A stretch of DNA of 58,886 bases from SBBG01 sp033717875 (GCA_033717875.1 JADDKJ010000019.1:1-58886); one strand, 5' to 3'. Positions 42,729-52,050 are shown, counted from the stretch's first letter. A program made the numbers and translations. The notes: generated by a model not told the origin, from the letters alone.

Positions 42729-45700
42729 CTATTGCCGCCCAACACTCAGATTCACTGCCATAGGGCCATCCAATAGCGCAGGAAACGCTATAACCACGGC
42801 GGCGGGAATCGTCACGCCCTTAAGCCACTGCGTGTCACCCAAGCCTGGATAATAGCGATTTGCAATATTATTAAACCAATCATCCAGATGCGAAACCGCC
42901 TGTCCGCCTGGCAATGCATTGATGGTTCTACCCCCTATCCCACCTTGGCAAAGAAAGCACCTTCCTTCTACATTGAAACCAGAAACATCCATGCCCTGCG
43001 GCCCTGCAGGGTAGACTCTGGGGTCATACGTCGTATGGTTCGGGTCAGATTTCCCCGGTAATGGATCAGCCTTGTACCCCACCATGGCGCTATACCCCCA
43101 ACTCATCAACCCCGTTCCCATGGAAATCCGGAATCCCTGCCCAAATCTTCCGCCCATCAACTCTGACGACACCCCGCCCGCAAAAGAATTCGCCGCCACT
43201 CGCTGCAAATTCCAAGTATTACCGTAATAACCCCCGATCCCGCCAAATATCCCTCCCGATAGGCCGCCGCGCATCGACGCGTTGAAGTCGCCCCCGGTCA
43301 TGACATAGGTGCTCGAAAAACCGCCCGCCGCGCCGCCCACGATGTTGGAAGCCACCCACATGCCATTGACAAAGGCAGGACCGCCTGTGGTCAGTGCCGC
43401 CGTACTGGTGCCGGCAATGGCGCTACTGAACAGAGATTGGGTTACCCATGGACCCAGGTACCAACCTACCATGGCGGCGATGGCGGTCCGCCCCACCGGG
43501 TTCTGCCAGACACTCTTCCAAGTGTCCTCGACCACATCCTTTGCGTTATTGAGCGTGATGTTCTTCCAAAACTTCTTATACCCGCTCGGGTCAGTATACT
43601 TCAGCGGATTATTGTTGACATAGCTATAGCGGTTAAGGTCTTGCAGGTTGGCCGGGTTCTGGATGTAGGGGTCGGCCTGGGTGAAGCGGGCGAGATTCGG
43701 GTCGTAGAGGCGGCCGTTCATGTGGATCAGGCCCAGGCTGTCGAGGTGTTCGTGGCCGGTGTAGCCGTGGTGGGTGGTGGCGGCGCCGAGGTTGGCGGCG
43801 TCCTGGCCGTTGGGCTGGCGGCGTTTGCCGAAGGCGTCGTAGCTGAGGCGTTCGACGACTTTGCCGGTTTCGTCGGTGATGGTGTCGATGGAGCCGAGGT
43901 GATCTTTGTGCAGGTAGCGCACCTGGTTCACTTGCGGGACGGGGCCGCCGACGGTGTAGAGGGCGATGGGGGTGTTGCCGGCGTAGATGTAGTGCCGGTG
44001 CTCGATCTGGCCGCTCCAGTAGCCGGTCATTTCGTAGTGGATGCCGCTGTCCCAGCGCGGGTTGACGTAGACGGTGGTGTCATAGGTGACCGAAGGGAAG
44101 CCGGTGCTCCGCCGGGCTTGGCGGGTGCGCTGGCGGTCGGGACCGTAGCTAAATTCGAGCCGGGTGCTGCCTTGGGCGACGCTCATCGGCAGGTTGAAGC
44201 TGGTGTAGTCGACATAGTAGCGGCCATTGCCGCCGGTCATGTTGCCGTTGGCGTCATAGGTATAGGTGGCGTTGATCGCGCCCGCCGTGGCGGTGACGGT
44301 GTGGGGTTTGGCGCCGTAGGTGTAAGTGCCGACATCGGATTTGCTGGTGATGTTGCCGATGCTGTCGTAGGCGTAGGTTTTGGGCGCGGGGCCGCTGACG
44401 CTGGTCAAGCGGTTGAGGGCGTCGTAGGTGAAGGTTTCGGTGACGCCGTTGATGGCGTCGGCGCGGCGGGTGAGGTTGCCGAGGAGGTCGTAGGTGTAGC
44501 CGAGGCTCTGCACGGTGGCGCCGGTGTTGATGGCCTGGAGGGCGCCGTTGGCGGGGTGCCAGGTGCGGACGGTGGAGAGGCCGTTGCCGAGGATTTCGGC
44601 GGTGAGGCGGCCGGCGGCGTCCCGGGCGTTGGCTTTCCAGTAGCTTTGGCCGGTGGCGGCGTTTTTGACCTCGCTGAGATGGCCTTGCGCGGTGTAGGCG
44701 TTGTGGACGGTGAAGCGGTTGCCGTTGACGGCGGGATAGGCGATGGCGCCGACGCGGCCGAGGGCGTCGTAGCCGGTATCGAGGTCGAAAGGGGCGGCGC
44801 CGCTGTTGTCGATGACGGTGGAGACGCGCACCGGGCGGCTCAGGGCGTCGTAGACGGTGGTCTGCTTGTAGCCGCCGGGGCCGGTGAGCTGGGCGAGTTT
44901 GCCTTTGCCCTGGGCGGCGGTGTCATACGTCCATTGGCTGACGCCTTCGGGCTCGGTGCGTTTGACGAGGCGGCCGAGCAGGTCGTATTCCATGGTCACG
45001 GTCTGGGCCTTGGCGTCCATCTGCGAGGTGAGCTCGCCGAGGACATTGTATTTGTATTCCCAGTAACCCATGTCCGGGTCGGTCATGCTGCGCTTGCGGC
45101 CGCGGATGTCGTAGGTGAGGGTGGCGATGTTGGATTTGGGGTCGACGGTCTGGATGAGGTTGCCGAAGGGGTCGTAGCTGTAGCGGGTGAGGCTGCCCAG
45201 TGCGTCGCTGACCTGGAGGAGCTGGCCCTGGCTGTTCTTGACGCGGGTGGTGGTTTGGTTGAGGGGGTTGGTGACGGCGGTGGTCAGGCCCTGGTAAGTG
45301 GTGCGGGTGACCCCACCGTCGGGGGCGGTCTCGGTGACGGGGCGGCCGAGCAGGTCGTAGGACATCACGCCCCAGTAGGCGACGCCACCTGCGAAGTAGG
45401 GCTGGGAGGCGTATTGCAGGCGGCCGAGGCTATCGTATTGGGTGTCTTTGTAGACGGTCTGGCCGGTGAAGCCGAGGGTATGGCTGCGCACTTCGCGGCC
45501 GAGGAGGTCGTAATAGGTGGTGACCGGGGCGCTGCCGCTGGATTGGGCGGTGGCCAGGGTGCGGGCGTTCGACGGGCAGGCGGCAGAGGGGCACCAGCCG
45601 AAACTCCAGGTGGTGCTGGTGCCGTCGGCGCGGTTTTCCCGTACCTTGCGGCCAAAGCCGTCGTAGGCCCAGGTGGTGGTGAGGCCGTTGGGGCCGGTGA

Positions 45701-48059
45701 GGCTGACGGGTGCGCCGAAACGCGCGTCCAGCGTCTGCACTTCGGTGTGGCCCAGGGCGTTGGTGGTGCGGATGCGGGGCCAGGGATCGCCAGGGCTGGT
45801 GAGGTAGTCGGTGGCGGTGGCGCGCGCGACGATGCCGGCGCCGCTGACGGTGACGCGGTTGCGGTGGCCGTGGGCGTCGTAGCCGTAGTCGGTGGTGAGG
45901 GTGAAGACGGTGTTCGGCTCGATAACCTCGCGGGTGAGCCGTCCGGCGCTGTCATAGCCGAACGTGGAGGCGCGCGTCTGGAACTGGCCGTTGGGCAGGG
46001 CGCGGGTGACCTGGGCCTGGGTCAACTGGCCGAGCAGCCAGGTGTTGGTATCGTTGTTGTAGGTGTTGGCGGTGGATGTGCGGTGGCCGTCGCTGGCGGT
46101 GAACGTGACGGCGGTGGCGTTGCCCAACAGGTCGTAGCTGCTGGTGGTGGCTGCCGTTGGCAGGGCCGCGCCGTTGAGTTCCCAGGCGGATTCGGTGCTG
46201 CTCGCAACATAGGGGAAATAGCGCCCGCCGCCGAGATTGTGCGCCGTCCAGGTGTTGACGGTGCGGCGCAGCAGGCTGTTGTTGGGCTGCTGGACGTCGA
46301 CCTGCTGCGGCAGGCCAGTATAAGGGTAGTTTTGATGGTAATAGCTGGTGGTCTTGATGCCGTCCGGCCCGGTGGCCGTGACGCTGCGGAAGCCCAAGAA
46401 ACCGCGGCCGGTCTTTTGCACACTGGCGTCGGTATAGCTGTAGGAAGAAGCATTCATCCCGCCGATGCCGTTGCTGGCACTGTGCGAGGAGACGAGGTAC
46501 CTCGGGTGGACATCCAGCACCAGGGCGGTGGTGGTGCCTCCCGGCGTGTAGACGGAGGGATCGGTGAGGGGTTTGTAGGTGATGGTGGTTTGGGCGCCGA
46601 GGGCGGGGGTGAGGGAGGTGAGGAGGTCGGGGAAGGTACCATTGGATAGGTAAGCGAGCAAATTGCCGGCGGAATCACGCGCCACCAGGTCACCCTTGCC
46701 ATCGCCGTTCACATCCATCTGAAAATATCGCTGCCCATCATTCCAGCCCCCGTTATCGGTAAAGCCGGTGGCGGTGATCCCCGCTTGACTAAATGTAGCG
46801 CCATTAGATAGGTAAGCGAGCAAATTGCCGGCGGAATCACGCGCCACCAGGTCACCCTTGCCATCGCCGTTCACATCCATCTGAAAATATCGCTGCCCGC
46901 TGTTCCAGCCCCCGTTGTCGGTAAAGCCGGTGGCGGTGATCCCCGCTTGGCTGAACGTGGCGCCATTAGATAGGTAAGCGAGCAAATTGCCGGCGGAATC
47001 ACGCGCCACCAGGTCACCCTTGCCATCGCCGTTCACATCCATCTGAAAATATCGCTGCCCATCATTCCAGCCCCCGTTATCGGTAAGGCCGGTGGCGGTG
47101 ATGCCGGCGCGTTCAAAAACACTTCCCCCACCTGCCCACCCTAACACCGTCGTCCCCAAACACACCCCATCCCCCCCACACTCCTGAACCCCCACCACCC
47201 GCGACCTCCCCGTCGCCGCGCTGGCGTCGTAGGTCAACCGATACTCCCGCACCACCCCCGTCCCCAACCAAGCCTGCACCCGATTCAGCCGCACCGCCGT
47301 CTGCGTCTTCACCCCGCCGACATAAGCCGTCTCGACATCCGAGCGCCCTTCATAACCAAACACCACCGCCCGGTTGGCGGCCAAGCCCGTGCTGGCGTTG
47401 GCGGTGTAGTCGATGCGCTGAGGATAGTGTTCGCCATTAGCGGCGTTCTTGTTGTAGCTGACGGTGAGGTAGTTGCCGGATCTGTCCTGCACCTGGTTCA
47501 TGGCCCAACTGATAACGGCGCCGGTGGAACCCTGCTGGCGGGCGTTGTCGGTGGCGCCGTAGTCGATGATCTGGCCGGCTTTGGTCCAGGCGCGGTAGCC
47601 GCCGTTATAGGGGGCAATGCGGGTGTAGGTTTCGATCTCGGTGCGGTATTCGCTGGCGCTCCAGTAGCTGCTGCCGTTGAGGGGGACGAGGCGTTGGCCG
47701 TCGAGGCAAAGGCGGTCGTTGGCGTCGAGGTTGACGCCGCCTTTGTAGCCGTCCTGGTCGATAGTGGCGGCGCAGCGGTGGATGGCGGACAGGCCCGCGA
47801 GATTCCAGCCCATGCCGGCCAGGCCGTTGCCGCCCTGGCTGTTGTAGGCGAGCGCGAGGGCGGGTTGCATGCCGTTGACGCCGGGCGGGAGGGTCAGCGG
47901 GATAGTGTAGGTGGCGGCGCCGGTGGGGCCGACGGCGAAGCTGCCGGCGGTGGCGCCGACGTTGCTGGTGGCGGATGAGGCCGCCAGCGGGAAGATGAAG
48001 AGCGAAAACACTGAAAACGCGCCCAGCGCGCGCACGATGGTTGTTGTTCTGCTGAACAT
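42729..48059 (-). CDS. giant secreted SpvB/FG-GAP/RHS repeat protein
   Basis: 1776 residues. Signal peptide (residues 1-29), SpvB-like N-terminal domain (TYTIPLTLPPGVNGMQPALALAYNS; GMGWNLAGLSAI), three 54-residue FG-GAP-type units (about 312-473, MDVNGDGKGDLVARDSAGN), then dozens of YD repeats of the RHS cage and the RHS core end (DEHLGSI-like HKDHLGSIDTITDETGKVVERLSYDAFGKRR; NGRLYDPNLARFTQADP; YSYVNNNPLKYTDPSGY) near residue 1496. The last 280 residues form a polymorphic Gly-rich, partly hydrophobic tail of unknown activity. The layout recalls TcB/TcC-type toxin components. No VgrG, PAAR or Tc partner is nearby. Confidence 0.9.
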   Translation of the reverse strand: MFSRTTTIVRALGAFSVFSLFIFPLAASSATSNVGATAGSFAVGPTGAATYTIPLTLPPGVNGMQPALALAYNSQGGNGLAGMGWNLAGLSAIHRCAATIDQDGYKGGVNLDANDRLCLDGQRLVPLNGSSYWSASEYRTEIETYTRIAPYNGGYRAWTKAGQIIDYGATDNARQQGSTGAVISWAMNQVQDRSGNYLTVSYNKNAANGEHYPQRIDYTANASTGLAANRAVVFGYEGRSDVETAYVGGVKTQTAVRLNRVQAWLGTGVVREYRLTYDASAATGRSRVVGVQECGGDGVCLGTTVLGWAGGGSVFERAGITATGLTDNGGWNDGQRYFQMDVNGDGKGDLVARDSAGNLLAYLSNGATFSQAGITATGFTDNGGWNSGQRYFQMDVNGDGKGDLVARDSAGNLLAYLSNGATFSQAGITATGFTDNGGWNDGQRYFQMDVNGDGKGDLVARDSAGNLLAYLSNGTFPDLLTSLTPALGAQTTITYKPLTDPSVYTPGGTTTALVLDVHPRYLVSSHSASNGIGGMNASSYSYTDASVQKTGRGFLGFRSVTATGPDGIKTTSYYHQNYPYTGLPQQVDVQQPNNSLLRRTVNTWTAHNLGGGRYFPYVASSTESAWELNGAALPTAATTSSYDLLGNATAVTFTASDGHRTSTANTYNNDTNTWLLGQLTQAQVTRALPNGQFQTRASTFGYDSAGRLTREVIEPNTVFTLTTDYGYDAHGHRNRVTVSGAGIVARATATDYLTSPGDPWPRIRTTNALGHTEVQTLDARFGAPVSLTGPNGLTTTWAYDGFGRKVRENRADGTSTTWSFGWCPSAACPSNARTLATAQSSGSAPVTTYYDLLGREVRSHTLGFTGQTVYKDTQYDSLGRLQYASQPYFAGGVAYWGVMSYDLLGRPVTETAPDGGVTRTTYQGLTTAVTNPLNQTTTRVKNSQGQLLQVSDALGSLTRYSYDPFGNLIQTVDPKSNIATLTYDIRGRKRSMTDPDMGYWEYKYNVLGELTSQMDAKAQTVTMEYDLLGRLVKRTEPEGVSQWTYDTAAQGKGKLAQLTGPGGYKQTTVYDALSRPVRVSTVIDNSGAAPFDLDTGYDALGRVGAIAYPAVNGNRFTVHNAYTAQGHLSEVKNAATGQSYWKANARDAAGRLTAEILGNGLSTVRTWHPANGALQAINTGATVQSLGYTYDLLGNLTRRADAINGVTETFTYDALNRLTSVSGPAPKTYAYDSIGNITSKSDVGTYTYGAKPHTVTATAGAINATYTYDANGNMTGGNGRYYVDYTSFNLPMSVAQGSTRLEFSYGPDRQRTRQARRSTGFPSVTYDTTVYVNPRWDSGIHYEMTGYWSGQIEHRHYIYAGNTPIALYTVGGPVPQVNQVRYLHKDHLGSIDTITDETGKVVERLSYDAFGKRRQPNGQDAANLGAATTHHGYTGHEHLDSLGLIHMNGRLYDPNLARFTQADPYIQNPANLQDLNRYSYVNNNPLKYTDPSGYKKFWKNITLNNAKDVVEDTWKSVWQNPVGRTAIAAMVGWYLGPWVTQSLFSSAIAGTSTAALTTGGPAFVNGMWVASNIVGGAAGGFSSTYVMTGGDFNASMRGGLSGGIFGGIGGYYGNTWNLQRVAANSFAGGVSSELMGGRFGQGFRISMGTGLMSWGYSAMVGYKADPLPGKSDPNHTTYDPRVYPAGPQGMDVSGFNVEGRCFLCQGGIGGRTINALPGGQAVSHLDDWFNNIANRYYPGLGDTQWLKGVTIPAAVVIAFPALLDGPMAVNLSVGRQ
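46640..47125 (-). repeat. three near-identical 162-bp repeats inside the RHS gene
   Basis: Each unit encodes 54 residues with DVNGDGKGDLVARDSAG, the Asp-rich calcium-binding loop of FG-GAP/VCBS repeats. The DNA copies are almost identical, differing by a handful of bases (for example NDGQ/NSGQ and GLTD/GFTD), indicating recent duplication or gene conversion. Period 162 is a multiple of three, so copy-number change keeps the frame. Confidence 0.92.
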
Positions 48060-48178
48060 GTTTTTACCCCCCGGCCTCAGCCCGGTGCTCTTTCGCGTGG
48101 GGAAAGATCCGGGTTATGGTTTTGTTTGGTGGTTGTTGGTTGTTTTTGGGCACCCTCACCCCTCCGCCCTCACCCCGG

Positions 48179-48202
48179 CCCTCTCCCGCTTGCGGGAGAG
48201 GG
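48179..48202. repeat. CCCTCTCCCGC palindrome (dispersed REP-like element)
   Basis: CTCTCCCGC (48181-48189) and GCGGGAGAG (48192-48200) form a perfect stem with a 2-nt loop, within the phrase CCCTCACCCCGGCCCTCTCC, a dispersed intergenic repeat seen in many proteobacteria. A diverged relative lies at 51655-51694. Confidence 0.65.
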
Positions 48203-48203
48203 G

Positions 48204-48262
48204 GAGCTGGAGAGCTGGAGAGCTGGAGAGCTGGAGAGCTGGAGAGCTGGAGAGCTGGAGAG
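48204..48262. repeat. 8-bp tandem repeat GAGCTGGA, 7.4 copies
   Basis: Seven perfect units from 48204 to 48259 plus GAG. It begins 145 bp upstream of the RHS start codon and 102 bp past the uvrB stop, in non-coding DNA. Tracts like this mutate by slippage; here a change of copy number would alter promoter or leader spacing of the RHS gene rather than a reading frame. Confidence 0.95.
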
Positions 48263-48334
48263 GGAGAGCTTTCACTGCGCCCGCAGGGGATAAAAAAACA
48301 TGGGGCGAAATGTTTGTCAAGAAATTTTTATCCG

Positions 48335-48357
48335 GGGGGCAGAAGAAAACCGCCCCC
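48335..48357 (-). terminator. GC hairpin after uvrB, weak terminator candidate
   Basis: GGGGGC at 48335-48340 and GCCCCC at 48352-48357 pair with an 11-nt loop 8 bp after the uvrB stop. The minus-strand sequence that follows is ATAAAAATTTC, not a clean U-run. Confidence 0.3.
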
Positions 48358-48364
48358 TGCCCCG

Positions 48365-50389
48365 TCAACCCGCCTTCACCTCCGGCTCGCCCAAACCGTA
48401 TTTCTTGATCCGGTCAATTTCGTCCCGCAGCCGCGCCGCCTCTTCGAACTCCAGGTCGCGGGCGTGTTTGTACATCTGCTGTTCGAGTTTTTTGATCTTT
48501 TGCATCAGCTTCTGTGGCGACAGGGCGGCGTATTCGATGACTTCTTCGGCGACCTTGGCGTATTGCCTGGGTGTGACGAGTCCGTCCGCATGGGCGCCTT
48601 CCATGATGTCGGCGACGGCCTTTTCCACGCCGCGCGGGGTGATGCCGTGCGCGGTGTTGTGGGCGATCTGCTTGTTGCGGCGGCGCTCGGTTTCGTCGAG
48701 GGCGCGTTGCATCGAGCCGGTGATTCTATCGGCATACAGTATCGCCCTGCCGTGCAGATTGCGCGCGGCGCGGCCGATGGTCTGGATCAGGGAGCGCTCG
48801 GAACGCAGAAAACCTTCCTTGTCGGCATCGAGGATGGCGACCAGCGACACTTCGGGAATATCCAACCCCTCGCGCAGCAGATTGATGCCCACCAGCGCAT
48901 CGAACTTGCCCAGACGCAGGTCGCGGATGATTTCGACGCGCTCGACGGTGTCGATATCGGAGTGCAGATAGCGCACCCGCACGCCATGATCGGCGAAGTA
49001 GTCGGTCAGGTCTTCGGCCATGCGCTTGGTGAGCGTGGTCACCAGCACACGCTGGTTGAGCTCGGCGCGCTTTTTGACTTCCGACAGCAGATCGTCGACT
49101 TGCGTGGCGACGGGGCGGATCTCCACCTCCGGGTCCACCAGGCCGGTGGGGCGTACCACCTGCTCGACCACCGCGCCGGAATGCTGCATCTCGTAAGTAC
49201 CGGGCGTCGCCGAGACAAAAATGGCCTGGGGAGCGAGGCGTTCGAACTCCTCGAAACGCAACGGGCGGTTGTCGAGCGCCGAGGGCAGGCGGAAACCGTA
49301 TTCCACCAGCGTCTCCTTGCGTGAACGGTCGCCCTTGTACATCGCGCCGAGCTGCGGGATGGTGACGTGGCTTTCGTCGATCACCAGCAGCGCGCCAGTG
49401 GGCAGATAGTCGAACAAGGTGGGCGGCGGCTCGCCGGCCTTGCGGCCGGACAGATAGCGCGAGTAGTTTTCGATGCCGGAGCAGTAGCCCAGCTCCATGA
49501 TCATTTCGATGTCGAAGCGCGTGCGCTGCTCCAGGCGCTGCGCCTCGACCAGTTTGTTCGCGCTGTAAAGATGCTCCAGCCGTTCGCGCAACTCCTCCTT
49601 GATGTGCTCGATGGCGTCGAGCAGGGTCTGGCGCGGCGTCACGTAATGGCTCTTGGGGAAGATGGTCACCCTGGGGGTGCGGCGCAGGATTTCGCCGGTG
49701 AGCGGGTCGAACCAGGCGAGCGATTCGATCTCGTCGTCGAACAGCTCGACGCGCACCGCTTCGCGGTCGGACTCCGCCGGAAAAATGTCGATCACTTCGC
49801 CGCGCACGCGGTAGGTGGCGCGGTGCAGCTCCATGTCGTTGCGTGTGTATTGCAACTCGGCGAGACGGCGCAGCATGTCGCGCTGATTGATGGTGTCGCC
49901 GCGCACCAGGTGCAGCACCATGCTGTGATACGACTCGGGATCACCCAGGCCGTAGATCGCCGACACTGTGGCGACGATGATGCTGTCGCGCCGCTCGAGC
50001 AGCGCCTTGGTGGCCGACAAGCGCATCTGCTCGATGTGCTCGTTGATCGAGGAGTCCTTTTCGATATAGGTGTCCGAGGCCGGCACATAGGCCTCGGGCT
50101 GATAATAATCGTAATAGGAGACGAAATACTCCACCGCGTTGTCCGGGAAGAATTCGCGCATTTCGCCATAGAGCTGGGCGGCCAGGGTCTTGTTGGGGGC
50201 CAGGATGATCGCCGGCCGCTGCACGGCCTGGATGACGTTGGCGATGGTGAAGGTTTTGCCGGAGCCGGTCACTCCGAGCAGGGTCTGGTGCGCCAAGCCG
50301 GATTGCAGCCCGTCGACCAGGGCGTGGATCGCGCCCGGCTGGTCGCCGGCGGGCTGCATGGGGACGGAAATGCGGAAAGTTTTGCTCAT
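48365..50389 (-). CDS. uvrB: excinuclease ABC subunit B (UvrB)
   Basis: A 674-residue DNA repair helicase-like protein. Walker A LLGVTGSGKTFTIANV (about 38-53), the damage-inserting beta-hairpin around YYDYYQPEAYVPASDTYIEK, helicase motifs (VIDESHVTIPQ; YLHSDIDTVERVEIIRDLR; GRAARN) and the C-terminal UVR domain binding UvrC (DLEFEEAARLRDEI). ATG 50389 gives the E. coli length; a TTG 27 bp earlier extends the frame. Divergent from the aminotransferase with a 73-bp spacer. Confidence 0.97.
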   Translation of the reverse strand: MSKTFRISVPMQPAGDQPGAIHALVDGLQSGLAHQTLLGVTGSGKTFTIANVIQAVQRPAIILAPNKTLAAQLYGEMREFFPDNAVEYFVSYYDYYQPEAYVPASDTYIEKDSSINEHIEQMRLSATKALLERRDSIIVATVSAIYGLGDPESYHSMVLHLVRGDTINQRDMLRRLAELQYTRNDMELHRATYRVRGEVIDIFPAESDREAVRVELFDDEIESLAWFDPLTGEILRRTPRVTIFPKSHYVTPRQTLLDAIEHIKEELRERLEHLYSANKLVEAQRLEQRTRFDIEMIMELGYCSGIENYSRYLSGRKAGEPPPTLFDYLPTGALLVIDESHVTIPQLGAMYKGDRSRKETLVEYGFRLPSALDNRPLRFEEFERLAPQAIFVSATPGTYEMQHSGAVVEQVVRPTGLVDPEVEIRPVATQVDDLLSEVKKRAELNQRVLVTTLTKRMAEDLTDYFADHGVRVRYLHSDIDTVERVEIIRDLRLGKFDALVGINLLREGLDIPEVSLVAILDADKEGFLRSERSLIQTIGRAARNLHGRAILYADRITGSMQRALDETERRRNKQIAHNTAHGITPRGVEKAVADIMEGAHADGLVTPRQYAKVAEEVIEYAALSPQKLMQKIKKLEQQMYKHARDLEFEEAARLRDEIDRIKKYGLGEPEVKAG

Positions 50390-50462
50390 GGGGATTTTGG
50401 TCAAGGCGCTATTCAAGTATCATTACGGGCTGCGATTTTGATCATTTCGGGGCTATATTGGC

Positions 50463-51650
50463 TTGAACATACAACTTTCCGACCGCGTCCAGCGCATCAA
50501 ACCCTCGCCGACCCTGGCCGTCACCGCGCGCGCGGCGCAATTGAAGGCGGCGGGGCGCGACATTATCGGCCTGGGGGCCGGCGAACCCGATTTCGACACG
50601 CCGGAACACATCAAGCAGGCGGCCATCCAGGCGATTCACAACGGCTTCACCAAATACACCGCCGTCGATGGTATTCCCGGCCTGAAAAAAGCCATTATAG
50701 CCAAATTCGCCCGCGACAACGGCCTGAGCTACGCGCCGAACCAGATCCTGGTATCGTGCGGCGGCAAGCAGAGCTTCTACAACCTGGCCCAGGCGCTGCT
50801 CAATCCCGGCGACGAGGTGATCATCCCCGCGCCCTACTGGGTATCCTACCCGGACATGGTGCTGCTCGCCGATGGCCGGCCGGTGATCGTCTACGCCGGC
50901 ATCGAACAAGGCTTCAAGATCACTCCCGAGCAACTGCGCGCCGCCATCACGCCCAAGACCCGGCTATTCGTCATCAACAGCCCCTCCAACCCCACCGGCG
51001 TGGCCTACACCCGCGCCGAACTGGAAGCGCTGGGCGCCGTGCTGCGCGATCATTCGCAGGTGCTGATCGCCAATGACGACATGTACGAGCACATCCTGTG
51101 GAGCGAGGAGCCGTTCTGCAACATCCTCAACGCCTGCCCGGACCTCTACGACCGCACCATCGCGCTCAATGGCGTGTCCAAAGCCTACTCCATGACCGGC
51201 TGGCGCATCGGCTACGCAGCAGGCCCCGTGGCGCTCATCGAAGCCATGACCAACGTCCAGTCGCAAAGCACCTCCAACCCCGCCTCGATTTCGCAGGTGG
51301 CGGCACAGGCCGCGCTGGAAGGCGACCAGTCATGCATCCAGACCATGCTCGCCGCCTTCAAGGAACGCCACGATTTCGTGGTAGCCGAACTCAACACGAT
51401 CAATGGGGTCAAGTGCCTGCCCTCGCAAGGGGCGTTTTACGCCTTCGCGCACATGCAGGGGGCGATTGACGCGACGGGCGTGGCTGACGACGTGGCGCTG
51501 GGGGAATATCTGATCAACGAAACCGGCGTGGCCCTCGTGCCCGGTTCCGCCTTCGGCGCGCCGGGCTACATGCGCCTGTCCTTCGCCACGCATATGGACA
51601 ATCTGCGTGAAGCGTTGCGGAGGTTGAAGGAACTGCTGAACAAGCCTTGA
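50463..51650 (+). CDS. class I aspartate/prephenate-type aminotransferase
   Basis: A 395-residue PLP enzyme of subgroup I-beta/gamma. Substrate/cofactor motifs: GLGAGEPDFDTP, SCGGKQSFYN, INSPSNPTGVAY and the PLP-binding K240 in LNGVSKAYSMTGWRIGY, with the C-terminal arginine in MRLSFATH. It probably transaminates aspartate (and perhaps prephenate, as in relatives). Start is TTG 50463; no nearby ATG exists. Symbol aspC is common for such genes but the I-beta type is not the E. coli AspC. Confidence 0.92.
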   Translation: MNIQLSDRVQRIKPSPTLAVTARAAQLKAAGRDIIGLGAGEPDFDTPEHIKQAAIQAIHNGFTKYTAVDGIPGLKKAIIAKFARDNGLSYAPNQILVSCGGKQSFYNLAQALLNPGDEVIIPAPYWVSYPDMVLLADGRPVIVYAGIEQGFKITPEQLRAAITPKTRLFVINSPSNPTGVAYTRAELEALGAVLRDHSQVLIANDDMYEHILWSEEPFCNILNACPDLYDRTIALNGVSKAYSMTGWRIGYAAGPVALIEAMTNVQSQSTSNPASISQVAAQAALEGDQSCIQTMLAAFKERHDFVVAELNTINGVKCLPSQGAFYAFAHMQGAIDATGVADDVALGEYLINETGVALVPGSAFGAPGYMRLSFATHMDNLREALRRLKELLNKP

Positions 51651-51654
51651 TTCG

Positions 51655-51694
51655 TCCCCTCCCCTCCCCCCTGGGAGAGGGTTTAGGGTGAGGG
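51655..51694. repeat. GC-rich hairpin between convergent genes
   Basis: C-rich block (CCCCTCCCCCC) followed by TGGGAGAGGGTTTAGGGTG. An imperfect stem lies between the aminotransferase stop and the hpf stop and resembles the dispersed CTCTCCC repeat at 48179. It may serve as a bidirectional terminator. Confidence 0.45.
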
Positions 51695-51702
51695 CGCGAC
51701 CA

Positions 51703-52050
51703 TCACCAGGCGTGCGTCTTGACGTCGCCGCGCTGACGCCGCGCGTAATCTTCCAGTTGCCGTTCGGCGGCATCGAAAGTGTCGCGCACCGCCACATAGG
51801 CATCTTCATGGGCGTGATGCTCATCCGCCTTGCGGCTCGCCACGATTTCATCCTGCGGTACGGTCAGATCCACTCGCACATGATAGAGATTGCCCTTGTG
51901 ATGATGCTGGTGATGCAACTCGACCATGACACGGCAGCTCATGATCCTGTCGTAAAACTCATCCAGCTTGGCCGCCCTCTCACGGATATAGGCTTCCAAC
52001 TGCTCCGACGGCGACATATTGCGGAAAGTGACTTGCAGCGGTAGTTGCAT
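51703..52050 (-). CDS. hpf: ribosome hibernation promoting factor (short HPF/YfiA type)
   Basis: A 115-residue protein beginning MQLPLQVTFRNMSPSEQLEAYI, with the RMF/HPF fold pattern RAAKLDEFYDRIMSCRVMVEL and VRVDLTVPQDEIVASRK. ATG 52050 has GGAG at 6 bp; the longer frame is not conserved-looking. It binds the small ribosomal subunit in stationary phase; no C-terminal long-HPF dimerisation domain is present. The sequence is richer in His than usual (HHQHHHKG). Confidence 0.9.
   Translation of the reverse strand: MQLPLQVTFRNMSPSEQLEAYIRERAAKLDEFYDRIMSCRVMVELHHQHHHKGNLYHVRVDLTVPQDEIVASRKADEHHAHEDAYVAVRDTFDAAERQLEDYARRQRGDVKTHAW

Larger units (their letters stand above)
48060..48364. other. intergenic region between the RHS gene and uvrB
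   Basis: 305 bp without a gene. It holds a T/G-rich stretch (48116-48150), a CTCTCCCGC-TT-GCGGGAGAG palindrome, an 8-bp tandem repeat and a GC-rich inverted repeat after uvrB. RHS transcription must start here on the minus strand, but I see no clear promoter. Confidence 0.7.

Noticed and set aside
43437..46649. 1070-codon open frame antisense to the RHS gene
   Set aside because: Its Val/Gly/Ala-rich product is the mirror of GC-rich RHS codons; no signal, domain or ribosome site supports it.
48204..48262. Coding repeat (SWRAGELE-type) in a plus-strand frame
   Set aside because: No start site or conserved flank; lies between two real minus-strand genes.
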